From positions 38,278,475 through 38,342,474 of the forward strand of contig NC_031799.1 in assembly GCF_001522545.3 (NCBI RefSeq): DNA of 64,000 bases, given 5' to 3'. Below the pieces are notes generated by a model. That model saw only the letters and a list, made by a program, of their open reading frames with translations. It ran no database searches and was not told where the DNA came from. Every line of letters starts with the position of its first letter. Position 1 is the first letter of the stretch. This DNA comes from Parus major. Taxonomy: Eukaryota > Chordata > Aves > Passeriformes > Paridae. A program made the position numbers and the translations under genes. This document shows positions 24,383 to 38,100 of this stretch, piece by piece.

Positions 24383-25314
24383 CTTTGTAAGAATGAGATT
24401 TTGTGTAATTGATTACTGCTTAAACCACAAGTTTCTTGGAGCACCTATGTGTGACAATTTTATTTTTCAGTCTGTCAGACCTGAATATATGGCTTAAGAG
24501 TTTCTCTAGTAGATGGTATATCCAAGTGTAGAAAAGAAATTATTAATTTTAAGTGATGACAGTGATGCAATTTCTTTGCCTAGCTGTGTTAACGGAGCTG
24601 TAAATCTCTGTCATCTGTCATATTTCAGATACCAAAATAGCTGTATCTGTTAAGTACAGATTTGCTGCTGTCACTCCTGGTGTAGCTTTTACTGCTTCAT
24701 GTAAAGCAGTTGGCAGCAGGTGTAAACACACACGCTAGTAGAACATGGCATGCATATTAAAAAGAGATTAAATTGTGTTGCAGATCTTAGTCATGTTATT
24801 CTTTAATGCACTACTACCAGTTACTCTTTGGGTTAATGTAGTGAATGGCCTAGGAAAAACTGCTACATTTCAGGTTGAAATTTTAGATTCATGCAAGTCA
24901 CAGTAAGTTTGCAAAGAAAGGAATTCACCTCTCTCCATGACTGTCATTTGTGTATGATAGTCTTGACACTATGTAGTTCAGTTGAATCATATGCAGTACT
25001 ATGGTTTAGGATTGGCAAGCATATATTAATATGAAAGTGCCTTTTCAAGTTAGAGGAGAGAAATGTCTGTGCTTAAGATAAGAATACCAAAGAATGATTA
25101 AAGACTCAGAAGTAAAAATCCCTGAGTTGATAAGTAGGCAAATTGGGCATTTGAGCCTATAGGAAATGAGCTTTCAGCTGGTTACTGAATTTTTTGGTAT
25201 AGAAACAGGCCTTGTGTGCTTTGTGCCCAATTGCAAAATTTATACCTCTAGTATGCTTATGCCATTAAGATTATTCTTAATCCTGTATTACATAATTTTC
25301 ACATAACTTTCCTT

Positions 25315-25400
25315 ACTTTTTTCCCAGAGCTGTCACAGGCACATACACACACATTCATATAAAAAACTGAATATATGTGTGTATGTACACATATACATAT
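25315..25400. repeat. CA/TA/TG microsatellite-like palindrome
   Basis: CACACACATTCATA on the left and TATATGTGTGTATGTACACA then TATACATATATATG on the right form partly self-complementary arms. Confidence 0.6.
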
Positions 25401-26279
25401 ATATGCAGTGTTGGAAGTAATACTGTGCTGACTCATTATCAGTGGATCAATAATTGAACATGAAACATGATTATCTTTGCATAAAAAATACACTTCAATT
25501 GGTGAATAATGGGCATGAAATCAAAGGTTGTTCTCTCTGAGTAGTGTATATTGAGCAAGTACTGAACAGTTCGTGCTTGAAGGGGGGCAGCCTTCGGTCT
25601 TTGGAAGAAGTAACAATTGTTACACTTTGGCTGTGTTACTTAGAATTTAACTTGAAATACTTTTTTTTTTTTCTGGTGTTTTAATTCTCTGAAAACAAAT
25701 GCCTTTTAAAATTTGTGATACAAGTGTTGCAGATAGCTGTGTCTTCAGTGCAGCCTTAGATACTGCATCACATTTAATGATAGTGTTACGTTGGAGATGT
25801 TCCAGCCTTAAATAAATTAAGTTTCTGATCTCCCTGTTCAGGTAACTAGTTACTAGTAAAACTAGTGTGACTTCATAATCTGTGTTATGTTGTCTCTATG
25901 ATGTTTTACGGCTAGTTAGCAGGTCTCAATAAGCTGTTGCTTGCTTTTAGCAATAGCAGTTCCTCTGTCAAGATTTGTACAGTATGTTTGAATGAAAGAT
26001 GCTGACTTCTGTGTACTGTGAATTTGTTCTGTAGTTGAATCAGCAGGATAGCTCTGCCAAAACATAAAAATAACAGCAAGATACAATTTTTTTTTCCTCA
26101 TGCCAGAAGAGAATAATAAGCTGACATACTCCGATCCAGGAATTCTGTATTTGTTACTTGTTTGGTTATATTTCTGTTGCTTATGGATTGAGTGCTTCTT
26201 TTCAGAGTTTTTGCTGGCTCTAGCAAAGACTTGGAACCTTAGAAGCTATTGTGGGAGAAGTAAAACCTAGTAATCTTTT

Positions 26280-27760
26280 TAATGAAACTGCCACCAGAGT
26301 GAAAGAAGACCAGAGGCTGGAAAGGCCTGATCAGTGGGAGGAAGAGATAGAACTCAAAAAAAAAAAAAAAAAAAAAATCAACCTTTAACAGCAGTTCACT
26401 TTACAATAGGTATGATGCTGGTGTAAAACGATGCACCTAAAAGCATGAAAGCAGGACAAATACATGTTGTAAGTACTGCCTAGAGATTCAGTTCAGTGAG
26501 CATGCCATTTTGGGAAATGATCAATAATAGCAGAACATGAACTCAGGAAGAAATGCAAGGAGGTCTAGAGAAAAGCTGTGTTTGAAGGAGGGATAATGAG
26601 GAGGCTGAGCCCTTCCACTGAGTAGAAAACAATGGAATTATTCTGTCATCTTAAAAGATTGGCATCGAAGCACTGACAGAGGCAAAAGCAAGCTCACAAG
26701 GGTAAGAAGAGATGTTTCATTATTTACCCTCCTGCTGTTGGCATCGCACTCTGGATTTTCTTGCATTTGTAATAGCTGATGCCAAGGGCCTATTTCCATT
26801 GTGCTGTCAGGGTACAAGGACTTTAGGGTTTGCCACTTTATCCTGTTAGTGCTGGAACTGAGCAGCAGCAACTGGCATGGTTGGAAAAGCTGGGAGTTGG
26901 AGGTGCTAGTGACACAGAAGAGCTTTTCATTGGTGCTATGCTCTTATGCAGCAGGGGTACCACATGCTGAATTGAGGGATCAAAAACACCAGTGGCTGCT
27001 TGGCCTGTCTGGACTCTTTCAGCCTTGTGAACTAGGACAGATTTTGATAGGGAGGACACGGACCAGGAATGGAGTTGTTTAAAGGACAGACTTTCTAGCT
27101 GCCTTCTCCCATCCCTTTTGTGATGGTCCAACACTTGACAAGGCTCTTGGAAATGCCCCATGGATGGAGGGTGTCATATTTAATACCAGATTTACTTACT
27201 TGAAGATGGTTCATGTCATGTGGCATTTCTGGTTTAGAATGACATAAAGTGTACTGAAAACACAAAAACATGGTATTATTTTTAATGTAGCAATTGCAGT
27301 ACACAGATCAATCACAATTCAACTCCCTTTACTGGTCCCTATGAAAGACATCCTTGTTGTCACCATGTCAGGTGTCCCCAGGTGTCAAGAAGGAATGGGA
27401 GGGTTGATCAGTTGAAGCCCATTGCTCACTTTGATATTCTTATGGCAGTTGTCTGGCTTTTATATATTCATACATAATCCTTCTCCCCATAGTGGCCTGG
27501 TCTTTATTCTTACTAAGGAAGTACTGGTTGATCCACTCAAACCTTGACAGTCATTTGTTCAAAATAAAGGCCACCCTATGTTCCCTTTGAGTTGAGATAA
27601 AGTCATCTTTGCAACTGCTTTGGTCCATCACTCACTGAGCTTCCAAAGCACATCACCCTTGTCTGTGTTCTCTTTGCTTTATTCCATATTTAGGACTTAT
27701 TAGTCACATCCATACGAAACCAACCCTAAAACCAGGAGTGCAGGTAAAAAACATCTCTTC
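26280..27760. other. Unclassified block in the intergenic spacer
   Basis: Base composition is more even than the flanks and small open frames occur on both strands (26801-27082 plus, 26838-27161 minus), but none resembles a known protein to me. It begins close to a 22-base A run. An old transposon or retrovirus body is possible. Confidence 0.3.
26356..26377 (+). repeat. Poly-A run of 22
   Basis: Uninterrupted A in the spacer. It could be a retroposon tail on the plus strand, but I do not recognise the sequence upstream of it. Confidence 0.9.
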
Positions 27761-30210
27761 CTCAACAAACCCTTGGTAAGGTAGGTTTAAAGCATAGGTT
27801 CTCTATAAAACCAGATTCAGATTTCATGTATAACAGTTTATCCTTTTTGCTATAGCACGTTTTTGTCTACTCTTACATAAGCAATGTAGAAACTGGATTG
27901 CAAAGGAGGCTAAATAGACCGAAACTGAAGTTACTCAGAACTACTGTGAACAGATTATTCTTGCAGAACATTAACTTCTCAGTGGAATTGTCTCAGGCCC
28001 CTGCGCAATTTTTCTCTGTGGGATTTAGTCCTCTGCACTCCCCTGCCCAGTGCCAGTGCTCCTAAAACTGCTAATGATGTGATAGGGGTTAATTGTGTTT
28101 TCCTGTGGGCATCACATGCATAAATTAGTGTTCTCCCAGTCAGAACCCATTGTTCACTCTTCATCAGGCAGCTTGTTTGTCAGGAAAAGGTGCTTAAACA
28201 TTCATGTAAATTTGGAAAGGTTGCCTTACAACAGAAGAACACAGATTTTCCAAATATCAAACTATCTTTGAGGCAAGCAGAAGTTTACTTGCTTGTCAAA
28301 CTGGCTCTGCTTGGTGTGTGCGAATTCTGTGTTTTCTAATATAGGTAAGGTAAGTGCGATAAGTTTTTCAATTCGTCACTATTTTTTGCTTTTTGGTATT
28401 TTTTAAAAGACTAAGCTAGGGCCCTCACCAGTGCTTGTGCAAAAATCAGTGTTCCTAAAGATTCCATTATTTTGGGAGGTCTTCACTGTCATGGTAAGCA
28501 ACAAAGCATATAGTATTTAAGCCTGTTTCTAAAAATTAATACTATATAATCATAGAGGAAGGAGAAATAATCACTAAAACCACACTGCTCTGTCTTACTG
28601 TGCTTTTTTCACTGTGTAACAGTATCCCAACAATTCAAATATGTGTACTGTTTTCCAATGTGAGTTCCCAGAAATGTAGAGCCAGAAAGTATCTATTTTT
28701 TAAATTTTAAAAATGTGTTTTAAGAATCTGCTTTAATTAAAAGGTTTTTAGGCAGCTGAGTGTGTTGTGTTTTTTTCAGTGCACATAAAAGTCAGTCTGG
28801 TACAGATGGCTTTGTGATCATACTGGAAATAAAACAGAAAAAAACCCTTCTGATTATTTTTAATTTTACACAATTCATGTTTACACTTCTCACTATTCAG
28901 TATTTTCTATAAAATGCAGTCTGCAGTATTTTCAAATGACACAGAAATGCATATTGAACTAATTAATATTACAAGATAATATGAAGTTTTATCTTAAAAA
29001 TACCTTCAGCAAAATAAACTTTCATTCTGTCAATCCTAGTTAAAAAAATATGATTAGAAATATACAGTTTAAAAATAATCAGGATGAACAGTACTGATTA
29101 GTCAAAAACTTTTAGACCTTGATAGTCTGTGTTTACCCATGTTTATATATGACATATGACAGTCTGCAAACAATTAATATAAAAACTGCAGTGCAACAAA
29201 CTGCTGAACATCACATGTATGTTTTGTATTGTTTTTTTCTATCATCTCTTATTGTTTTAAATCAGCAGTGCTTCCTCTACTGTCATACTGAGGCAAAAAG
29301 ACAGGGTCTAGGTTAACATCTGAGTGTTTTTGATGCTGTAATACAAAGTAGAAATTTCACCCAAGATATTACAGCTTTTGATCATGTAGTGTATTTTGAG
29401 TTAATAGATTGAGGGGGAATCCATCTGTCACATTTGAAAGAGAATTTCTAAGCAGAATCTCCTAACTGCTGACAGTAGAAACAACTTCTGTTGTACAAAG
29501 GTGATGTAACTACCACAAGATGTTCAATTTTGGCATGTAATAATTCACAATTCAGAAAAAATCTAGAAACCAAAGACTTCCTCATCCATGCCCACTCTTC
29601 ATTCTTTTACCTAAAACACCTCTGGTATGGTACGTTAAAAATATTATACAAGGTAATGAAAGTTTGTAACAAACTAAACAGTACAATTGGGGGGGCACAA
29701 TGAGGTAATGGGTTAATTTTCCATAAAAGGCTGTTTCGAAAGTTAAAATGTAATATCCCTTTGACATTTATGTGTTTTTCACCAAGGTACTGTGTTGTGG
29801 ATGGGGTATCCTGAAACACACTGATGCCAAACATGCAGTTTTGGTTTAGCTAGAGTTGCTATTTTTTGTGGACTAACATTATGCTATTGTTAGGCACTAA
29901 CATTATAAACCTAGAAGTGCTAATGACTCTGCTAGTTACTTTAAATGAGGCAAATTTTGATTTGGAATTTGGAAGGTGTGAGATGGAGACAAATTATTTT
30001 TAACTTAAAAAAAGGATGCTAAAACATGCAGCTCAGCTGAGAGAAGGGCAAAGCCAAACACAGAAAATACTACTGAATCTTTATTCTGATTCTCACTTCA
30101 CAATTTGCATCCGTTTTGCCTTCCAAGATGAGAATTTTGTTCAAAAATGAGCAGATTCATGTTTGCACAACAAACCTACTACTGTGGTTGCCTGTACGTA
30201 AGCTTTTGCA

Positions 30211-30386
30211 GAACTACCTAACTAAAAAAGCCACCCAACCAAGAAAACCAACCTGAACCACACAACCCCGACTAAAAAACCCTGACCAAACAAACCAAAC
30301 CCAAAAACCTCTAAACTGCAACAACCCCCAAAAAACCAAATAACCTCCCACCCAAACCAAATCAACCAATCCCATTCAAACCCTAA
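30211..30386 (-). repeat. A/C-rich tract, 175 bases
   Basis: Irregular AACC/CAAA/CCAAAC units on the plus strand, with very few G or T. G/T-rich on the strand that CDC14B read-through would follow. Confidence 0.88.
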
Positions 30387-31956
30387 GGAATTTTAATTGC
30401 CTTATCAGGATGATCAGTCCCTCTCTTTTAGAAGCTTTTTAGCTACAAGAAAAGGGGGTGAAAAGGGAAGTTTAAGAAGAAAACAAAAAAGATATTTTCG
30501 GTCTGAGCCTTCAATGATCCTTTATTTTGCATTAAACCTTTTCTTTTTAATTTGTATTCATATTTGCAGATTTTTGTCTAGCTAAGCACATGGATGTTAC
30601 CTGTAAGCTTGCTTACATTTCACATCCTGTTTCCTCTACAGTTCATGATTCAAATGTTTTAAAACCACTGTGTGATATTCATACTGGCACTCAAAAGTCA
30701 TCAGCCTAACAGGAAGCTTAGTATCTATTTAAAAGGATGTGGATTAAAACTAGTCACTGCAGATCTACATTCATTGAAATAAATTTCCCTCTCTCACAGA
30801 GATAATATGCATCTTTAAAAACTTCAATTATTCCAATACTAACATTTCAGATTTCTCCATTTCTTCTGCTTTCTATTGTAAGAGTTATTAAACCAACAAA
30901 TAACTGATTTATATTTAAGGCTATGTGGTAACAGCCCTCATCTGAGGGATATGCAGCTATAACCATCAGCTGGTGGACAAGGGTACATCACTTTTGAAAT
31001 GTCATAATGTGAAAAGTAGTAGGAAAAAAAATAACACTGTAGTCCTATAGGGAATGAAAATTTCAGTCTCAAGCAGATTCCTCTAAAAATTACACTGCTT
31101 TTTAACAGAGGCAAATTGTAGTTCTTAAAGCATTAGCTGTCAAAATTTTTACCTGCCTCTGAATTCTACTACCTCAGTTGTATGGCACCCTTATTTTCCC
31201 TTTTTTATGTGTGCTGCATTCTTTAACTGTCACAAAGTAAAAAACCAGCACTGTCCAGGTTACCAGGTGTACCAATCAAATCTGGGGAGAATTCTTACCT
31301 TTCATATATAGTAATTTAAAGTTTCACCTAAAGGACTTGACAGGAAAAGAAACAGCAATGACATTTCAATATGGCAGCACTGCTTTAAATGGTAGTGTTT
31401 CCCCCCTCTTTAAAATCATACCAGATTTAAAGCAGTTATGACTATTTCAAAGAGCAATTGGTTGTGAACAACTAAAAAGCTGTCACTATTACAAACAAGT
31501 TAATCAGTCACAATTATTTTTTCCTAAATAAACCACACAACCTTTGACAATAAAGCACTCTTTGGTGGACAATAGTTACATTGTGTACTCAATACTGCAG
31601 CTTCATAAAAAACTTCATACAAAGTAAGAAAGAACAGCCAATCAACACAGGAGAGTACCAATACTGTTAGAAAAAAAAGCTTTTGTGGTTGATTCTCAGA
31701 CTCAAGTGAAGACTTAAGCCCAGTCTGAATGCAGAACACAGATTTATATACTTAAAAGCTCCCACCATCTGGTGGTCAGCAGCTAAGTGATTGCCATCAC
31801 AATTCATACACATGCATCATACATACTGGCAAGCCCTCTTTATAATAGAGAGCTTAAAATATTTACACCTGAGTCTGAATGTATGTAGATTTTGTTTCGT
31901 TTTGAGAAAGTGTTAGGACGGTAGAAAAAGGTCTACCAAACATGTTGACAGTTCAT

Positions 31957-31962
31957 TTTATT
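31957..31962 (-). terminator. CDC14B: Candidate CDC14B polyadenylation signal
   Basis: The first AATAAA on the minus strand after the stop codon (TTTATT on the plus strand), 143 bases downstream, followed by a TGTTTGG and TTTTTCT stretch. It would give a very short 3'UTR; later signals (for example near 30080) may be used as well or instead. Confidence 0.4.
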
Positions 31963-32104
31963 CTACAGGCAAGAAAGAGGTTGTTCTATTTCATTTTTTG
32001 CTGAAAAATACAGCCAAAGTGATCTTCCTTGAATTGCATCAAGTCCCTTCTATATCCCCTTCACTCCTGAATATCCTCTTCAAGACTGGTGGCTTATTCA
32101 AAAT

Positions 32105-32141
32105 TCAACGCAATACTGTTCTAGTCTTTGTGACGGATTGG
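32105..32141 (-). CDS. CDC14B: CDC14B last exon, 12 codons with stop
   Basis: Minus-strand acceptor TTTCAACAG before 32141. The first base completes a Ser codon, then [11 protein letters not shown] and TGA (32105-32107). Human CDC14B ends in SLSISRTKTVLR, so the ending TVLR, the phase and the length agree. Only 37 coding bases, so gene finders may miss it. Confidence 0.87.
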
Positions 32142-35100
32142 CTGTTGAAATAAAACATATTTGAGGGAAAAAGTTAAAGATTACTCAGTAAAAGCAAGCA
32201 TTTCTGGCAAGGTAAAATGAGCAAATAGTACTTCAAAGAAAGAAACAAAAAGTAAAATCACTGCATTTAATAACACAGTAATACTGATTGTCAAGAATGC
32301 ATAGACTAGTCTGATCACAGACAATACAAAGAAAATTTTGTTCCATATAGAAATGCAAAAGGGGATTCAAAATACCATAATTTCATTAAGTGCATTTGTG
32401 TAAAGCATTCCTTTTCTTCTTCTCCCTCTGAGGTATCAGAGCATAGGAAAAGTAGGAAGAATAGGACAGAAACACATTTTTTTAAAGCTAGGTTTAGATT
32501 ATATATAGAAAAGTTCTGAAATGATGCAGGTAGTTCTTAAGTATTTGAACAAGAAGGCTGCTTTGTAATATCTGGCAAAGAAAAGGCATATGAGATTTTT
32601 AAAGTGTGTTCCTCTTCGTTAGCTTTTGTGATATTCCTCTATACTCTCCATTATAATTTTTGTAATAACTTTAATTGCATTCCTTTAAGCACCTCTACCC
32701 ATCAAAATGCCTTTACCACTCAAGATTTAATTTCTAAAATCTAAACTACTTACTATAAATTTAATTTTAATTCTGTTCTGTGTGGTAACATGGAAAAGAC
32801 CATTTAACTTGTGTCTTATGACTCCGCTGGTTTGGATGTGTTCACCTTGTTAAAATACAGACAAGAACTTCTTGGTAACTGGCAAATTTACAAGGAAGAT
32901 GTCTTAACTAGAGAAATAAGGGCATCCACAGAGAGACTGTGTGTTACAGGCTAGCAATGTCATTTCCTGCAGTTCAAAAACAGTATTATTTCAATCACAA
33001 GTTATATGTTACATCCATCAGTACTTTCTTTTGTAGAAGGCAGCTGATGTCTAAAGATGTTCCACAAAGGAAATGCAGTGAGTGTTATAGATGGAATTGA
33101 AATTCCCTGCACTTTCTTTAAAAAGCCAGAAAAGTGTTTTAGCTGTAAATAGCTGTTTTGGCCGAAAAATCATTCTGGAGACAATCCATGGTAATGTCTC
33201 TAACAGTCTGAAGATGAAGTGGCAAATGAATTCCCTAGCTCTGCAGATTATACTGCATTAGGATGGGTCACAAGCGTGTTTCACATACAGAAAGAATTGA
33301 CCAAAGTGACATAAAGCAGAAAATGAGATTGATGTAAAAATGGTGCAACATTTTTCCACTGGAATGTATCAGAAAGAAAATGAAAGAATAAGGATACACA
33401 GTAATGTCAGAAGTTCAGTGAAGTAAATTAAGTCTTGACAAAGACAGATGTTGGTTAGGGCAGGATGTCAATATTGTAGAAATAATTATTCTTCACCCTG
33501 CAATCCACTTGATCTGGATTAAGTTCAATGAATCTGAGCACTATGAAGTAATGCAAACTGCTCATACTTCAAGAAATTAAATGAAAAAGCATGCTTAAAA
33601 AATGCTATAGGAAAAATAAAAAGACACCTACAAGACTAACAACAAAGTACGGCATTCTAGATCCATTAAAATTATTTGATCATACCAAAACACCCTTCAG
33701 AGGGACCAGCACACAGTTAGCCCTCTCAGGTTATAAGACAATTAAGAACTACATAACTGTGACAGAAAAAGGACAAATTTGATTATTGAATGGAAATGTA
33801 AATGTAACTGAACTTTTCAGACCTCCAAAGTCAGAAGAAAAGAAACGGTATATGGTGAAGTATTTGGGGTAGAAGTTTTAAAAAAATCCATTAAAATATG
33901 AAGGAAGTAATTTGTGAAGTTTGAGATCCACCTGGTCCTTGGCCTTCAGAATCGTAAATCTGGCACTACACCTAAAGGACTTCTTAAGAAATTAATGAAA
34001 TCTTCTGTGAACTCTATTTTAGGGATGCTGTTTTCTCCTAAGGAAAGGTATTCACATCTCACACAAAACAAAGGTCAGCTTGGAGAAATGATTTCCAGGA
34101 ACTGAAAATTTCTTTTCAGATTACACACATGCATGAATGCAGCTACAAAATGCTGCCAGCAGGTTAGGTTAAAACAAGGAGAAGCATGAAGAATTAAAAC
34201 AGCAGGCAGAATCCCAACAATTCTATTTGACCAAAACTGATGTGGTGAAAATCAGGCAAAATGGAGAAAAAAAGATATTATTTTTTAATATGTTGTTCAA
34301 TAAATCAAAACAAAGTCACAACTAACAATTCTCTGAATAGAATTTACTGCAGTCTACTGACTATTTCCACTGATTAACAGAGCAAATTTTTCATAACTTC
34401 ATTACCTTCAAGGTAACAGAATGAAGAAAGATGAACTCTGTGAGGAAAAAGCTGCAAAACAACTTAAATTTTCAGTGATATTTATAAATCTAGCCACATA
34501 ACATAGGAAGTACTTATGTGCCATCTTTTACTCTTTCCAGTCAAAATCGCTTCAGCACCTGACAGAACCATTTGAAATTTTTTTTTAATTTAAGAGTTTA
34601 AGACAAATTCCAGTAAATTGCAAACAATGGAAATTGTCTGGATATTGTTTTAAACTATGCTCTCAGGCTCATCTTTTAATGACCTGGAGAGTTGCCACAG
34701 AGGGGTGTGATCACATGCATAGACAAAGATACATAGCAGTAGTCTGGCCATATGCTTCTGGGCCAAAAGGCATTTTCAGTCTTGCATAAAGCCATTAGAA
34801 TTTAGAATTTCATTAAGCTTTATCAAACAGGTTTAGTTCAGATTATCAGTCATGGTCTCAGTAAAAAAAAAAAAAACAAACTCATACCAGTATACATAAG
34901 CTTTTTATACATTTCACCTTTCCACAACCACTGCATTTCAGTTGTCTATTGAATTTTTCATAGTTTTGACTTCATGCATTTACTAGTGTTTGACTTAATG
35001 CAGTGAGGAATTTTTCCACCTTTTACTCCAGGCAGAAGGGTTTCATCATGTTACCAGAATCCCTCATCTTCAGTAATTCTCACTCTCATTAGGAATTCCT

Positions 35101-38100
35101 ACATAAAATTCTCAAACTTGGAAGACTGAGCAACATAAATAAACTACCTAAGATGTCAGGTTCCAGATATTTTCAGTACACGACACAAACCATGTAATTG
35201 TTTCTCACTTTCCACTGCCAGGAGAAGGAGCCGAACTATGGCAAAGCTCCTGCCAGCAGTGGATACAACAGCTCAATGTATTTGCCTAGAAAACGGTTAC
35301 AGGATCTGTAATGAGGGTAACTCTCACCTTTTTAAACTGTTTTTTCTTGCAGCAGACCTGGTAGTTCTTTTAGTAATGTCTGTACTGTCAGAAATGCTAG
35401 GTTCAGAGGTTTTATTTTTCTGAACACTGGAATGCAGAGTTACTCTGTAAAGAGTAGGAAAAAAGAAAGATTATATAATTGGAAACTTTCTAAAACCACT
35501 GAAAGTAGGGTGTTACAGTTGCAATAGGGCAAACAAGTATCAGCTGGCTTCTCACAAATCCTTCCACAAAGCAAGCTCATCTGCCTGAAACATCCTCCTC
35601 TTTCCTAATATCCCTGTTATAATTAGGGTAATGTGAGTTATTTTTATTAGGAGCATACCGATTTGCTTTGCTAGTTGGTTTTCTTGGGCTTTTTTTGCTT
35701 GGAAAGAATTGATCAAATTAATAGTTTTGAATTTTGCATTAGGTATTTGGAAGACAAAAATACCCAAACCAGCATTTTAAATTACGCCACAAATTACAAA
35801 AAAAAAACCCCAAAACCAAAAAATCAGCGTTAAAATCTGAAGTATGCAACAAAAACAAACATTATTTTCCAGACTGACATAGAATATACAGAATAAATTC
35901 AGAACAAACCCCAAGTAATTCAGTTTGTGAAGATCTAAGCTTAATCTCCTTCAATTAACCATGAGATATCCCCTTCAAATAAGAAAATCATTGCAAATAT
36001 TAGCATTTTGCTCTTAGAGGGAATTCATGCATTTGAAATATTCAAAACTCAGCTTTATATGCTGGTTGTGCTCAAATTCTTCTCTAAAAGAATCTAATGC
36101 AATATATTAACTACTTCTTAAACAGGCAGATAAATCCTAGTGCTGTTTACATAAAAAAAAAAAAAATCCAGATTGTGAAATGCAAACAACTATTTTTATC
36201 CACCAGACAACTGGTTCACAAGAAAATGAAGTCTTTTCCTATATGCCTGTAGTGAAATTATGATACTATGCAGACAGAATGTGACAACTGGTCAATGAAG
36301 TCCATGGATATCTATCTATATGCTTCATTTTATACATCTGTTTTCTCTTCTATCTGTGCAAGGTTCCACCTATGAAAGTATGCACCATTTTAGAGATTCT
36401 GACCTAAGAGTAACTTAGCTACTACTCTTTATTCTCCTGCTGTTATCAGACCCTTAATTTTCAGTGGCTTCATTCAGTCCAGTCGTATGAGCAGATTACA
36501 TCAGACTGGAAATCAAAACCTTCATTAAATTGTGTGAGTTACAGTCTGGTCGCTTAGTACTCTGAAGAAACTGCTTTCACAGAATGCTATATATGAATTC
36601 TTAACGCTAACTTTTGGAGCAAAAGTGAAGAGGAATGAATATTTGGGGAGAAAATACACGTTTATATATTCATGTAACATACTCACCAGAAACAGAAATG
36701 GAAAAAACCTCCAATGTTTTCATTGTTTTATATTGGCTTGATTTCAGAATTAGAATATGCATTTGAGATAACAATTTCATCTAAAATATATTCTTTATAT
36801 AGTAAAACTGATCAGCAATGTTATTTTTACTATACACTTCTTGATTAGCAAACAAATGATTAAATAACCACAAATTTCAAGTATTTTTTGTACTTGAAAA
36901 AAAACCTCTCTTAATAGTTCAGCTTTGCAAATTATTGTCACTCGATTTGCAAATGTTCAAACAAAACTGCCAGTTGCCCTGGGATAAGATTCAAGGTTTC
37001 TATGACAAGTACTACCAAAATGCAATGCAAATTCTACTGTAAACACAGGACATTCAAAGCTGAAGGAATTGCTTTCACAGGAGGCAGAAAAAGCCACCCC
37101 CAGATACCTTCAACCTCATATCATACTTCTTTAGATAGAACAAATTATTTGAAAAATAATTTCTTATTTTTCAAAATGTCTTCCTTGCATGCCCAAGGTG
37201 AAAACATTTAAAACCTGAAAACTTATGCTATGGTTTCTATTGTGATTGTAAAATAGTTTTAACAGGTTCTAATATTAAAATTCTTTCTTCAGTGCCACAG
37301 TAATCATACAGAATGAACAAATTCAGTCTACCACACTTTCAACCAAGCACGAAAAATTACAGCAGTGGTGAAATAAGACTTGCATTATACCTTTCATCTG
37401 GTCTGATAGAAACTCCTAGAAATGAATGGAAAAGCACAAAGGCTGCTTAACCTCATACTCTTTAGTCACTGAAACAGAAACAAATCATAGCACATACTGG
37501 TTAAGTAGTGCTCATGCAGCCAGAAATATGGAAAAATCATGTTTTCTCCTTAAATACATACATTTGGTCTTTTTCTGCATAAAATGCATGCAATATACAT
37601 ATAAAAGAAAGCAGAAGTTATTGGAATGTGATCTTTTTAATCTTTCTTTCATAAACACACATTTTTTATAGATACCAGAAGTAAAGAAAATTGGTCAGTG
37701 TGCATGGCTTAAACCCATATACTTATCTAACATGAACTGAAACATGAGCCAACAGTGTGCCCTTGTGGCCAAGAAGGCCACTACTGTTCTGGGGACCATC
37801 AGGAAGAGCATTGCCAGCAGGTAAGGGGAGGTGATCCTTCCCCTTTATTCAGCCCAGGTGAGGCACATCTGGAGTGCTGTGTCCAGCTCTGAGCTCCTCA
37901 GCACATGAGAGACACAGATCTGCAGGACAGAGTGCAGTGGAAGGATATGAAGATGATGAGGGGACTGGACATCTCTCTTATGAGGGAAGTCTGAGGGAGC
38001 TGCGTCTGTTCAGCCTCCAGAAGAAACGACTGAGGGGACCTCTTCAATGTCTGTCAGTATCTGAAGGGAGTGTCAAGAGCCAGGCTCTGCTCAGTGGTGC

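Larger units (their letters stand above)
22566..31956. other. Spacer between the convergent genes HABP4 and CDC14B
   Basis: I find no coding exon, RNA gene or recognisable transposon body here. Contents: AT-rich unique-looking sequence, an A/C tract at 24322-24382, a TG/TA microsatellite-like palindrome at 25315-25400, a 22-base A run at 26356-26377, a slightly more GC-rich unclassified block at 26280-27760, and a 175-base A/C-rich tract at 30211-30386. Part of the right side may be 3'UTR or read-through sequence of CDC14B. Confidence 0.6.

Noticed and set aside
26801..27161. Overlapping open frames on both strands in the spacer as genes
   Set aside because: No recognisable domain, no splice context, and lengths of about 90-107 codons are expected by chance here.
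27843..27875. Minus-strand TKT-coding stretch as a CDC14B last exon
   Set aside because: A stop lies just upstream in frame and there is no acceptor in the right phase; the 32105-32141 exon fits fully.
30211..30386. A/C tract as degenerate telomeric or satellite DNA
   Set aside because: The units are irregular (AACC, CAAA, CCAAAC) with no fixed period and no CCCTAA array.
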